A DNA stretch of 57,626 nucleotides, from NCBI GenBank assembly GCA_964545075.1, contig CAZJFS010000008.1, positions 1 to 57,626 on the forward strand, given 5' to 3'. The translations under genes were made by a program, and so were the position numbers. Shown here piece after piece: positions 15,955-24,362 of the stretch. The notes under the pieces are model-generated. The model saw only the letters and a list, made by a program, of their open reading frames with translations, made no database searches and was not told where the DNA came from. Within the stretch, counting starts at the first letter, position 1, and every line of letters begins with the position of its first letter. The stretch is from DAOPXV01 sp035352535. GTDB lineage: Bacteria; Muiribacteriota; UBA9980.

Positions 15955-16222
15955 TTTGACCTCCGGTTAATTTATATTAAAAAAACTTGTTTACTCAAAT
16001 CCGGATATATAAAAATATAACTTTACCGAGAAAGTTAATTTTTTCTAGTTCAAGTCTAATTATCGGCAGTGTTTTGAAAAATTATACCGCGCGCCGTTAA
16101 AAATTTATTTAATTTCAGGTTCTTTTGTGTATTTTTTGAAAAGTTATTTTTGCGAAGGGATAAAAGTGAAAAGAAAAAAAGACGGCGCGGCCGGATTATT
16201 TAAAATGTGCTTAATTAAGAAC

Positions 16223-16285
16223 GAGTTCGGGGCTTTGGCCCACTTATGGCTAAAGCTCTCCGCTCGTCTTTAGTGCACCGAACTC
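16223..16285. repeat. Branched inverted repeat downstream of the secreted-protein gene
   Basis: Arms GAGTTCGG (16223-16230) and CCGAACTC (16278-16285) enclose an inner CTAAAG/CTTTAG hairpin (16250-16255 with 16268-16273) and a GGGC..GCCC segment. The adjacent perfect palindrome CTCGGCTAATTAGCCGAG (16287-16304) spans the stop codon of the gene at 16292. It could be the terminator of that gene or a mobile intergenic repeat. The rest of the 15955-16291 gap holds no gene. Confidence 0.55.
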
Positions 16286-16291
16286 TCTCGG

Positions 16292-17398
16292 CTAATTAGC
16301 CGAGCCCGCGGCTGGTTGTTTGGCGTCCGCCGGTTTTGCGGAAGTTTTGCCGGATACCGCCGACAGGAAAGAATCCGCCATGGCGTTTAAAAATTCAAGC
16401 ATTTCAGCATTGACCGAGGTGAGATTGAATCTTAAAAAAAGGTCCTTGTCATTAGCTTCTATTTTCATAGTTGTCCTTAGTTTCAGAAAAAGCCTTATTC
16501 CGCTTTTTACGAAATTCAAGCGGCCGGCGTTGACCTTTGTTTTATCCAGGTCGGCTTCGTTTAATTTTTTAGAATTTTCGGCGAGCTGAGAAAATCCTTT
16601 TTCCATAAAATCTTTAGCCGAGTCAACCGATTTCGCCGCGTCTTCCTTTGTTTCATATTTGTACTTGAGGGTCATGGAAGAGCCCGAAGCTGAAAATGAA
16701 AAGCTTTTGAGGTTTGAAAACATGGCCTGATCGCTGTTGACCTTGGCTACGGAGTTCGCCATGGCGGAGATGGCTTTTGGTATTTTTATGCATATCATTA
16801 CGTTGGCGGTCTTATTTTCGGGCGAGTCAATTTCGCTCTTGAAAAATTCATCGGTTTCGAGCGAATCTGAAGTTTTGGCGGAGATCAGGCTTATGGCGGA
16901 TTTTATTTCGGCTGAGTTTCCGTAAAGAAGAAATTTTTCACTTGCGACCGCGAGGAAGACGTCTTCGTCTATCTTGAAAATATTCACTCCTGAGAAAGTT
17001 TCAGATTTGATACCCGCGGCCGTGAGTTTTTTTTCTATTTCGCCGGCCCTGAAATATCCTTCGAATATGAATGCTCCGTCAGGATTTTTGGCGTAGATCA
17101 AATTTGAAAGGCCGTTGAGCGTAGCCACGAACGAGTTTATTTCCTTGAAGACGTCAACCGAGGTGAGCTCCTTGATCTTTTCAGCCGGTTTCTTCAGCGC
17201 TGATAAAGTTTTATTAGCTTCGAGAAAATTTTTGAACGCGCTCACGTTGATATATAAAAAAGCTTCTGAATTTTTCGAGCAGATACGGAACGTATCGATC
17301 TTCGCGTATGCCGATCCGGCCGAAAATATAACGGTAAGCAGACAGGCTATAATGACAGTAAAATTTTTCAAACTTTTTTTAAAAGGCGGTCTGAACAT
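16292..17398 (-). CDS. Secreted protein of unknown function
   Basis: 368 residues with a signal peptide (cleavage after SAGSAYA). The mature protein alternates helices and strands, with FLYINVSAFKNFLEANKTL near the start and a YFRAGEIEKKLTAAG segment, and ends in an Ala/Pro/Lys-rich tail. The layout resembles DUF3352-type extracytoplasmic proteins, but I do not recognise the family with certainty. GGAGTGA lies four bases before the ATG, and an extended -10 promoter is at 17435-17463, divergent from rny. Confidence 0.65.
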   Translation of the reverse strand: MFRPPFKKSLKNFTVIIACLLTVIFSAGSAYAKIDTFRICSKNSEAFLYINVSAFKNFLEANKTLSALKKPAEKIKELTSVDVFKEINSFVATLNGLSNLIYAKNPDGAFIFEGYFRAGEIEKKLTAAGIKSETFSGVNIFKIDEDVFLAVASEKFLLYGNSAEIKSAISLISAKTSDSLETDEFFKSEIDSPENKTANVMICIKIPKAISAMANSVAKVNSDQAMFSNLKSFSFSASGSSMTLKYKYETKEDAAKSVDSAKDFMEKGFSQLAENSKKLNEADLDKTKVNAGRLNFVKSGIRLFLKLRTTMKIEANDKDLFLRFNLTSVNAEMLEFLNAMADSFLSAVSGKTSAKPADAKQPAAGSAN

Positions 17399-17434
17399 TT
17401 TTTCACTCCCTGAAAAATTCTTTTTTTGTTTTTT

Positions 17435-17463
17435 ATGATATCACAAATTCGGTTTATTATCAA
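17435..17463 (-). promoter_or_regulatory. Promoter of the secreted-protein gene
   Basis: Minus-strand TTGATA (17458-17463), 17-base spacer, TATCAT (17435-17440) with a TG extension. Confidence 0.65.
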
Positions 17464-17517
17464 CTGCGTTAAAAAACATCTAAAAAGGGCCGGATAAAAT
17501 AAGCCGGATAAAATATC

Positions 17518-17546
17518 TTGACTTTTATATATTATTTAATTATAAT
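17518..17546 (+). promoter_or_regulatory. Promoter of rny
   Basis: TTGACT (17518-17523), 17-base spacer, TATAAT (17541-17546). Predicted start is near 17553, at the base of a long hairpin. Confidence 0.75.
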
Positions 17547-17550
17547 TTGT

Positions 17551-17600
17551 AAAAATAAAAGGCCTTTTTGAGTATCAAAAAACACGGCTTTTTATTTTTT
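17551..17600 (+). promoter_or_regulatory. 5'-end hairpin in the rny leader
   Basis: AAAAATAAAAGGCC (17551-17564) pairs with GGCTTTTTATTTTT (17586-17599) with one G-U pair. Inside, TTTTTG pairs with CAAAAA around an AGTAT loop, and a T follows. No rightward gene lies upstream to terminate, so this is either an attenuator or a 5'-protecting hairpin of the rny mRNA, possibly used in autoregulation. Confidence 0.6.
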
Positions 17601-17649
17601 AAATGTTTGCTTTTGCTAGCGACGAAAAAAATCTTGTTATTTAACGGGG

Positions 17650-19215
17650 GTGAGTAAAATAGACTCAGTAGTAATTAACCTTGTATATCTACTAATCGGC
17701 GCCACAACAGGCGCTATCATCGTAGTACTGGCGAAAAAATTCTATGCTAACGCCAGAATTGACGCGGCGAACACTCAGATAAAAGACATGATAAAAAAGG
17801 CTGAGGACGATTCCGCGAATATTCTGAAGAAAGCTCAGATAGAGGCGAAAGACCAGCTTGTCGAACTGAAAAAAGAACTGGAACGCAGATTTCAGAAAGA
17901 GACACGCGAAAAACGCGATGAACTGGTAAAATACGAACAACGCATCAGCGCCAAAGAACTGAAGGTCGATAAAAAATCCGACTCTTTAGAAAACCGCGAA
18001 AAAACGATAACAAACAAAGAACATGAGGTTGACGCCCTAAAACTCGATATTGAGAACGCTAAAAAAGGTCAGATAGCAAAACTCGAGGAAATTTCAGGGC
18101 TCAGCATGGCTGAAGCTAAAAACCAGATCTTGCGGAGCATAGAAATGGAGCTTCAGAGCGAGATCGCAAAAAAAGTCAAGAGGGCCGAGGACGAAGCGAA
18201 GGAAACCGCCGACAGAAAAGCTAAATGGATAATAGCCACGGCAGTCGGACGCTGCGCGATCGACCATAACGTCGATTCCATGATCACGGTCGTGAACCTG
18301 CCCGATGAAGACATGAAGGGAAGAATCATAGGCCGCGAAGGAAGAAACATAAGAACGCTTGAAAGCCTCACCGGTATTTCAATAATCATTGACGACACGC
18401 CGCAGGCTGTCGTGCTCTCCGGATTTAACGCCATCAAGCGCGAGATCGCGAGAGTATCGCTTGAAAAACTTATCCATGACGGACGAATTCATCCGGCCAG
18501 GATCGAAGAGGTTGTAGCTAAAACTACGGCCGAAATAGAACAGACGATACGCGAAATAGGTGAGCGCGCCGTTATCGAGCTTGGCGTTCAGGGTATCCAC
18601 TCCGAACTCATAACTTTAATCGGAAAGTTGCACTACAGGACATCGTACGGTCAGAACCAGCTGCAGCATACGATCGAGGTCGCAAGGCTCGCGGCCATTA
18701 TGGCGGGAGAACTCGGCGTCGACGTTCAGCTCGCCAAGAGAGCCGGACTTCTTCACGATATCGGCAAGGTTATAACCAGCGAAGCCGAAGGTTCGCATGC
18801 CACAATAGGCGCCGACCTCGCCAGAAAATACGGCGAACCGCCCAAGGTTGTAAACGCCATACTCGCGCATCACGAGGAATGCCTTCCTGAAACGGTGGAA
18901 GCGGTCCTTGTAGGCGCCGCCGACGCTATATCGGCAGCCCGCGAAGGCGCAAGATATGAAACGATCGAAGCTTACGTTAAGCGTATCGACACTCTTGAAA
19001 AGATAGCCCGCGAACACGAATCCGTCTCCCAGGCTTACGCCCTTCAGGCCGGCCGCGAAGTCCGCGTAATAATAAAACCGGAAATCGCTGATGACGCTCT
19101 CGCCGCGAAACTCGCGCATGATATAAAACTGAAGATCGAGCACGAGCTTGAATTCCCGGGTCAGATAAAGGTCGTCGTCATAAGGGAAACCCGCGCCATA
19201 GAATACGCGAAATAA
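17650..19215 (+). CDS. rny: Ribonuclease Y
   Basis: A membrane-anchored endoribonuclease that starts decay of many mRNAs. The 521 residues show a single N-terminal transmembrane helix, a long charged coiled coil (about 35-200), and a KH RNA-binding domain with GRIIGREGRNIRTLESLTG. The HD phosphohydrolase domain carries GLLHDIGKV and ILAHHEE. Length matches the family. I list GTG at 17650, but the GGGGG run abuts it with no spacing. The same Shine-Dalgarno placement used elsewhere here would point to ATA at 17659. The leader begins with a long hairpin and an intrinsic terminator follows the gene. Confidence 0.95.
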   Translation: MSKIDSVVINLVYLLIGATTGAIIVVLAKKFYANARIDAANTQIKDMIKKAEDDSANILKKAQIEAKDQLVELKKELERRFQKETREKRDELVKYEQRISAKELKVDKKSDSLENREKTITNKEHEVDALKLDIENAKKGQIAKLEEISGLSMAEAKNQILRSIEMELQSEIAKKVKRAEDEAKETADRKAKWIIATAVGRCAIDHNVDSMITVVNLPDEDMKGRIIGREGRNIRTLESLTGISIIIDDTPQAVVLSGFNAIKREIARVSLEKLIHDGRIHPARIEEVVAKTTAEIEQTIREIGERAVIELGVQGIHSELITLIGKLHYRTSYGQNQLQHTIEVARLAAIMAGELGVDVQLAKRAGLLHDIGKVITSEAEGSHATIGADLARKYGEPPKVVNAILAHHEECLPETVEAVLVGAADAISAAREGARYETIEAYVKRIDTLEKIAREHESVSQAYALQAGREVRVIIKPEIADDALAAKLAHDIKLKIEHELEFPGQIKVVVIRETRAIEYAK

Positions 19216-19246
19216 CGCATAAAACTAAAAACAACACATCGAATAG

Positions 19247-19282
19247 AAAATAGGGGCAATTTAAAAGTTGCCCCTATTTTTA
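19247..19282 (+). terminator. Intrinsic terminator of rny
   Basis: Perfect 13-base-pair stem (19247-19259 with 19268-19280) with AGGGGCAA/TTGCCCCT at its core, an eight-base loop, followed by a T-run. Confidence 0.9.
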
Positions 19283-19296
19283 ACAAAGACAGGAAT

Positions 19297-20844
19297 ATGA
19301 AATCATTTTTTCAAAAATACTTAATAATATTTACGGCGGCTCTGGTATCCGTATTTTTTATCGCGCACGGATACGTTTCAAGCGTTAATTCATTTGACGC
19401 GAGGATCGCGGCCGCTGAAAAATATTATCCCGGAATGAATATTGAAAAAATGCTCGAAGGGGTTGAAACGAATCCCGGCGGGGTCGGAGCGGCCTGTGAA
19501 ACGATTCGCAAGCAGCTTCAGAAAAGCGGAATACGTGAGTCGGCTTATGTGGCGATGCACCTGACTAAAAAATCGGTTTCGCTGATGCACACGGATTATA
19601 AAACCGCCAAGGCATTGATCGTGGAAGCCTCGAAATTTTCGGCAAAATATGAAAAAGCGTATTTATATAATTTTCTCATCGACCTGTGCAATTTTAAATT
19701 TATCGATTGCGCCGACGGCCTTTTTTCCATATTATACATAAATTTCCTGTCGCCTGAAAAATTACTAAAAACCATGAATAGTATGCTTTTTATATTTATA
19801 GCATTCATATTCACTCAGGTCGTGTTTTTCGGTTCCATTTACGCCAAATACAGAAGATTGGTCAATCACGAGGCTTATGAACTCGGCCTGGACGCCTCTT
19901 CCATATCCATAAAGCCTTATCTGGACGAACATGAAAAGCGCTATATGTCTTTTTTAAACAAAAATATTACCATCGGCCTTATTTTCATAGTATTTTACTG
20001 TTATTTTTCAACCGGTTTCGGCAAAATGATAAACACGGTCGATCAGGCGAATGAATTTCTTAAAAATCCCTGTGAATTTTATGCCATGAAATACCGAGGC
20101 GATTACAGTCCTCAGTTGTTGATAGATTTCGCCTCGAATTTGAAAGGCGCTTTTGAAAAAGAAAAATATTCTAACGATTTTTATTATTATCTAGCCGGAC
20201 TTTCAAGGCAGATCATAGGAGATCGCGCCGGGAAATTCAATTTTTTCAGCAAAATCCCGAATTATTCATTTTTGAAATCAAAGGTGACCGGTGATTTAAC
20301 CGAACTCAATTTTTTAAATGACGGCGACCTTTATTTCGCTTTTTTCTCACCGGTCAGGAGTAATCCGGTTTTTATGATATCGGTGCTTCTGAACGTGCTT
20401 TTGATAATAATTTTTTCTATAATCATAAATCGCGCCAGGCGCGAGGCGGAAAGATGCGAGGCGAGGATCTGTTCATGCGGAACGGTTGGGTGCGCTGAAT
20501 GTTCCGTTCATGTTGGGCTTTGTAATTATTGCCTGGAACCGGTTGAAAAAAATTGCGGACACGAAAATGCAGCGGTTTTTTTCTACCCGATGGACGCGAA
20601 AAAAATTTATTATATGTCATTATTTCTTCCCGGAATGATTTTTTTCTATTTTTCAAATTACGTTCAGGCGACGTTTTATAGTTTTATACTGTCGTTTTTC
20701 GCTATGCTCGGGTTCGTCAATTTCATTTTCTCCGGGCCTTATTTCTCTTTTGAACTTTTGTTCGCCATCGTTTATCTTTTTTATTATATCGAAAATTACA
20801 TCTTCGTAAAACAAAAAAAACTTGAAAATCAGAGTAATATATAA
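19297..20844 (+). CDS. Polytopic membrane protein with a cysteine-rich zinc-finger-like cluster
   Basis: 515 residues. Hydrophobic helices lie near residues 8-27, 160-182, 222-243 and 357-378, with about three more at the C-terminus. Residues 100-150 look helical and may be repeat-like. Before the C-terminal helices comes a cluster CEARICSCGTVGCAEC, then CNYC and CGH, spaced like a RING, B-box or double zinc-ribbon site. I do not recognise the family. It starts shortly after the rny terminator and precedes the CxxCxxCC gene by 42 bases. Role unknown. Confidence 0.7.
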   Translation: MKSFFQKYLIIFTAALVSVFFIAHGYVSSVNSFDARIAAAEKYYPGMNIEKMLEGVETNPGGVGAACETIRKQLQKSGIRESAYVAMHLTKKSVSLMHTDYKTAKALIVEASKFSAKYEKAYLYNFLIDLCNFKFIDCADGLFSILYINFLSPEKLLKTMNSMLFIFIAFIFTQVVFFGSIYAKYRRLVNHEAYELGLDASSISIKPYLDEHEKRYMSFLNKNITIGLIFIVFYCYFSTGFGKMINTVDQANEFLKNPCEFYAMKYRGDYSPQLLIDFASNLKGAFEKEKYSNDFYYYLAGLSRQIIGDRAGKFNFFSKIPNYSFLKSKVTGDLTELNFLNDGDLYFAFFSPVRSNPVFMISVLLNVLLIIIFSIIINRARREAERCEARICSCGTVGCAECSVHVGLCNYCLEPVEKNCGHENAAVFFYPMDAKKIYYMSLFLPGMIFFYFSNYVQATFYSFILSFFAMLGFVNFIFSGPYFSFELLFAIVYLFYYIENYIFVKQKKLENQSNI

Positions 20845-20886
20845 TATAATAGACCTGCTAAAAATATGTTTTGTGGGGGATTAGTT

Positions 20887-21201
20887 ATGAATTCTGCGAG
20901 AATAGTGCTTTCTTCTTTGAAAGCTCAGGTTAAAAGAAGGTTTGTTTACTATTTTTCAAGAGAACAGGTTAAAGAGAGCCTTAAGAAAAGAAAGGGCGAA
21001 TGCCTTGGCTGCGGTAAATGCTGCCAGGCCGTGGTTCCATGCCCGATGCTTTATAAATCGGGGCCGAAACTTTTATGTAAGATACACCAGCACAAGCCTT
21101 ACGTTTGCCACTTATATCCAGTGAGCGGCGCGGATTTTTTCCCGCACCTTAAACACGTTTGCGGATATTGGTTTACTGACGAAAAAGAAAAAAAATCCTG
21201 A
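20887..21201 (+). CDS. YkgJ-type CxxCxxCC cysteine cluster protein
   Basis: 104 residues. The motif CLGCGKCC followed by CPML, CKIH, KPYVCHLYPV and a late Cys is the pattern of the zinc/iron-chelating CxxCxxCC family (YkgJ). Its biochemical role is unsettled; a metal or Fe-S site is likely. The start at 20887 is supported by GGGGGA eight bases upstream; an ATG at 20866 lacks one. It is 36 bases upstream of hisS and probably co-transcribed with it. Confidence 0.85.
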   Translation: MNSARIVLSSLKAQVKRRFVYYFSREQVKESLKKRKGECLGCGKCCQAVVPCPMLYKSGPKLLCKIHQHKPYVCHLYPVSGADFFPHLKHVCGYWFTDEKEKKS

Positions 21202-21237
21202 TATGCGTATATTCACGAAAGAGATGTGATTTAGAAC

Positions 21238-22509
21238 TTGGAAAAGATAACCGCGGTAAAAGGAATGGAAGATATATTCGCGCCGGAAGCGAAATTATGG
21301 CATCACGTCGAGTCCGTCATCAGACGCGAAATGGATTTATTCGGCTACAGCGAAATAAGAACGCCCATTCTTGAAAAAACCGAACTTTTCGTGCGCGGGG
21401 TTGGGAATACTACGGATATAGTTAAAAAAGAAATGTATACCTTCAATGATAAGGGCGAACGTTCCATGACGATGCGTCCCGAAGGAACGGCCGGCGTCGT
21501 CCGCGCCGTCGTCGAACATAATCTTTTGCAGGCCGCCCTTCCGGTTTTCAAATGTTTTTATATAGGGCCGATGTACCGCTATGAAAGGCCTCAAAAAGGC
21601 AGGCTCCGCCAGTTCCATCAGTTCGGCGTCGAATGTTTCGGCACCGATTCGCCTTACATAGACGCGGAAGTAATTCAAATATTATACATGATCCTGAAAA
21701 ACCTGGGCCTTTCAGAATTGAACGTAAAACTTAATTCAATAGGCTGCCCTGAATGCAGACCGGTTTTCAAAGAAAAGGCTATAGAATATTTTTCAGGCAT
21801 GAAAGATAAATTATGTTCGGAATGCAACGAACGCCTGACCGTAAATCCCCTCAGAATATATGACTGCAAGGTGCCGGAATGTAAAGAATGCTCTAAAGAT
21901 GCTCCGTTCATGTCGGACCATCTGTGCAAATCGTGCGGAGACCATTTTGAAAAAGTAAAAAGCGTTCTATCTTCTATAAACATTCCTTTTACCCATGATA
22001 AAAGCCTTGTGCGGGGCCTTGATTATTATACAAAAACGGCTTTCGAAGTAACCTCAAAACATCTGGGCGCTCAGGACGCGTTAGGCGGCGGAGGGCGTTA
22101 CGATAATCTGGTTTCGGAGCTCGGCGGGCCGAAAGCTCCGTCTATAGGATTTGGCATGGGGCTTGAAAGAGTTATGTTAGCCGTCAAAAATCAGAATATA
22201 GATCTTAAAATAAGCTCGGGCCAGGACGTTTATATCATCCCCTTCTCTAATAACGAATCCGATTATTGTTTTAAACTTCTCACGGGGCTTCGGGCCGAAG
22301 GCATATCGTCTCAAATGGCCGTCGGCGAAAAAAAGATGGGGAACCACTTCAAGGACGCTGAAAAGATAGGCGCCAGGTTCGCGGTGGTTGTCGGAGAAAA
22401 CGAGATAAAATCCGGATGCGTCGCCGTTAAAAATCTCGCGGCTCACGAACAGGCGAACGTGGATGCCGCCGGCCTTGCGGAATATATTAAAAACGCATTA
22501 AAAAAATAG
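21238..22509 (+). CDS. hisS: Histidyl-tRNA synthetase
   Basis: Class II enzyme charging tRNA-His. Motif 1 is around EIRTPILEKTELFVRGVG and motif 2 is FYIGPMYRYERPQKGRLRQF. HisA-type motifs are LVRGLDYYTKTAFEV and GGGGRYDNL, and motif 3 is SIGFGMGLERVML. A Cys-rich insertion (CSECNERLTVNP, CKSCGDHF) and a C-terminal anticodon-binding domain complete the usual 420-residue form. The start is TTG at 21238, directly giving MEKITAVKGMEDIF. aspS follows after 50 bases, a common pairing. Confidence 0.97.
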   Translation: MEKITAVKGMEDIFAPEAKLWHHVESVIRREMDLFGYSEIRTPILEKTELFVRGVGNTTDIVKKEMYTFNDKGERSMTMRPEGTAGVVRAVVEHNLLQAALPVFKCFYIGPMYRYERPQKGRLRQFHQFGVECFGTDSPYIDAEVIQILYMILKNLGLSELNVKLNSIGCPECRPVFKEKAIEYFSGMKDKLCSECNERLTVNPLRIYDCKVPECKECSKDAPFMSDHLCKSCGDHFEKVKSVLSSINIPFTHDKSLVRGLDYYTKTAFEVTSKHLGAQDALGGGGRYDNLVSELGGPKAPSIGFGMGLERVMLAVKNQNIDLKISSGQDVYIIPFSNNESDYCFKLLTGLRAEGISSQMAVGEKKMGNHFKDAEKIGARFAVVVGENEIKSGCVAVKNLAAHEQANVDAAGLAEYIKNALKK

Positions 22510-22559
22510 AATTTAAAATAACAATAAATTATTTATAAAACAAGGAGCAAATTCAAAGT

Positions 22560-24362
22560 ATGTTAGATACCTTTCAGGAATTTAAAAGAACTCATGGCTC
22601 TGGAACGTTAAACGATAAGAACGTCGGCGAAACCGTCGGAATATGCGGATGGGTGCACAGAAGGCGCGACCACGGCGACCTTACCTTCTTGGATATCCGC
22701 GACCGCTACGGCGTATGCCAGGTCATACTCGACCCTAAGATCTCAAAAGAATCTTTTGAAAAAGCCACCCACATAAGAAAAGAATTCGTCGTCGGGGTAA
22801 CCGGAAAAGTCGTGCTTCGCGCCAATAACGCCGTCAACGCAAATCTTTTCACCGGAAAGATAGAGATACTCGTCGACGATATCAAAATATTCAACGAAGC
22901 CAAAACGACGCCTTTCTTCATAGAGGACGGAGTGGCAGTCGATGAGAATTTAAGGATGAAATACCGCTATCTCGACCTCAGGACGCAGTCTATGACGAAA
23001 AATATCGTTATGCGCCACAAGCTCGTAAAAGATATCCGCGATTATTTAAGCGATCATAATTTTCTCGAGATCGAAACCCCTATACTCTGCAAAAGCACGC
23101 CCGAAGGCGCCCGCGATTATCTCGTCCCTTCGAGGGTCCAGCGCGGAAAATTCTTCGCGCTACCTCAGTCGCCTCAGCTTTTCAAACAGCTTCTGATGGT
23201 GGCGGGAATGGACAGATATTTCCAGATCGCCAGATGTTTCAGGGATGAGGATCTTCGCCTGGACAGGCAGCCCGAATTCACTCAGGTCGATATCGAAATG
23301 TCCTTCGTGCGCCAGAACGACATTATGACCGAGATCGAAAATATGATAACGCACGTTTTTAAAAACTGCGTAGGCGAGGAATTCAAACCGCCGTTTTTAA
23401 GAATGTCCTATGCCGATGCAATGGAGTTTTACGGTTCGGATAAGCCCGACCTGAGATACGACCTTAAAATAACGGACCTTTCAGAAAAATTTAAAAATTC
23501 TGCTTTCACCGTATTTAAAAACGCGGTAGCTGAAGGCGGGGTCGTAAAGGGCCTTAAAATGACCGGTTGCGCGAATTATTCAAGGTCGGAAACCGACGCG
23601 CTTATCGAAATGGTTAAAACCTTTGGGTTGAAAGGCCTCAGCTTCATTCAGCTCAAACCCGAAGGCATAAAATCGACGCTCTTAAAATTCATGGACGAAC
23701 ATACCATTAAAATGGCCATCGAACCTTTAAAAGCTGAAACGAACGATCTCATAATCATCGGCGCGGACAAACGCGACGTTATACTTCCCGCGTTTGGAAG
23801 GCTTCGCCAGGAAATAGCGAAAAAACTCAAGCTTATCGATTCAAAAAAATTCTCTATATTATGGGTTACCGATTTTCCGATGTTCGAATATGATCCGGAA
23901 GAAAAACGGTTCGTGCCTAAGCACCACCCTTTCACGTCTCCATTGGCGGAGGATATTAAATATTTCGAGACCGGCGAACTCGATAAGATAAAGGCTTCGG
24001 CTTACGATCTTATTTTGAACGGCTTCGAAATTGCCGGAGGGTCCATAAGAATACACGACAGAGCCATACAGGAAATGGTTTTCAAGCATATCGGACACAC
24101 TAAAGAACAGATCCTCAATAAATTCGGTTTCCTTCTGGAGGCTTTTGAATATGGCGCTCCGCCTCACGGCGGAATCGCTTTCGGCCTCGACAGGCTTTTG
24201 ATGATAGCGGCCGATGCGCCTTCCATAAGGGACGTCATACCATTCCCGAAAACCGCTTCGGCTTCGTGCCTCATGACTGGCGCGCCGGATATAGTGGACA
24301 ATAAACAATTGAAGGAACTATATATTTCGCTTGTCGAGGAAAAGAACGAGGAGAAAAAATAA
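22560..24362 (+). CDS. aspS: Aspartyl-tRNA synthetase, possibly non-discriminating
   Basis: Bacterial-type class II enzyme of 600 residues: OB-fold anticodon domain, catalytic core with FRDEDLRLDRQPEFTQVDIE, GAD insertion, and motif 3 GIAFGLDRLLM. His38 in RRRDHGDL is at the position that is His in non-discriminating AspRS (Pseudomonas type) and Leu in E. coli. The second marker site has Asn rather than the E. coli Lys. It may therefore also charge tRNA-Asn, which would need GatCAB elsewhere (inference). Its stop codon overlaps the tpiA start by one base. Confidence 0.96.
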   Translation: MLDTFQEFKRTHGSGTLNDKNVGETVGICGWVHRRRDHGDLTFLDIRDRYGVCQVILDPKISKESFEKATHIRKEFVVGVTGKVVLRANNAVNANLFTGKIEILVDDIKIFNEAKTTPFFIEDGVAVDENLRMKYRYLDLRTQSMTKNIVMRHKLVKDIRDYLSDHNFLEIETPILCKSTPEGARDYLVPSRVQRGKFFALPQSPQLFKQLLMVAGMDRYFQIARCFRDEDLRLDRQPEFTQVDIEMSFVRQNDIMTEIENMITHVFKNCVGEEFKPPFLRMSYADAMEFYGSDKPDLRYDLKITDLSEKFKNSAFTVFKNAVAEGGVVKGLKMTGCANYSRSETDALIEMVKTFGLKGLSFIQLKPEGIKSTLLKFMDEHTIKMAIEPLKAETNDLIIIGADKRDVILPAFGRLRQEIAKKLKLIDSKKFSILWVTDFPMFEYDPEEKRFVPKHHPFTSPLAEDIKYFETGELDKIKASAYDLILNGFEIAGGSIRIHDRAIQEMVFKHIGHTKEQILNKFGFLLEAFEYGAPPHGGIAFGLDRLLMIAADAPSIRDVIPFPKTASASCLMTGAPDIVDNKQLKELYISLVEEKNEEKK

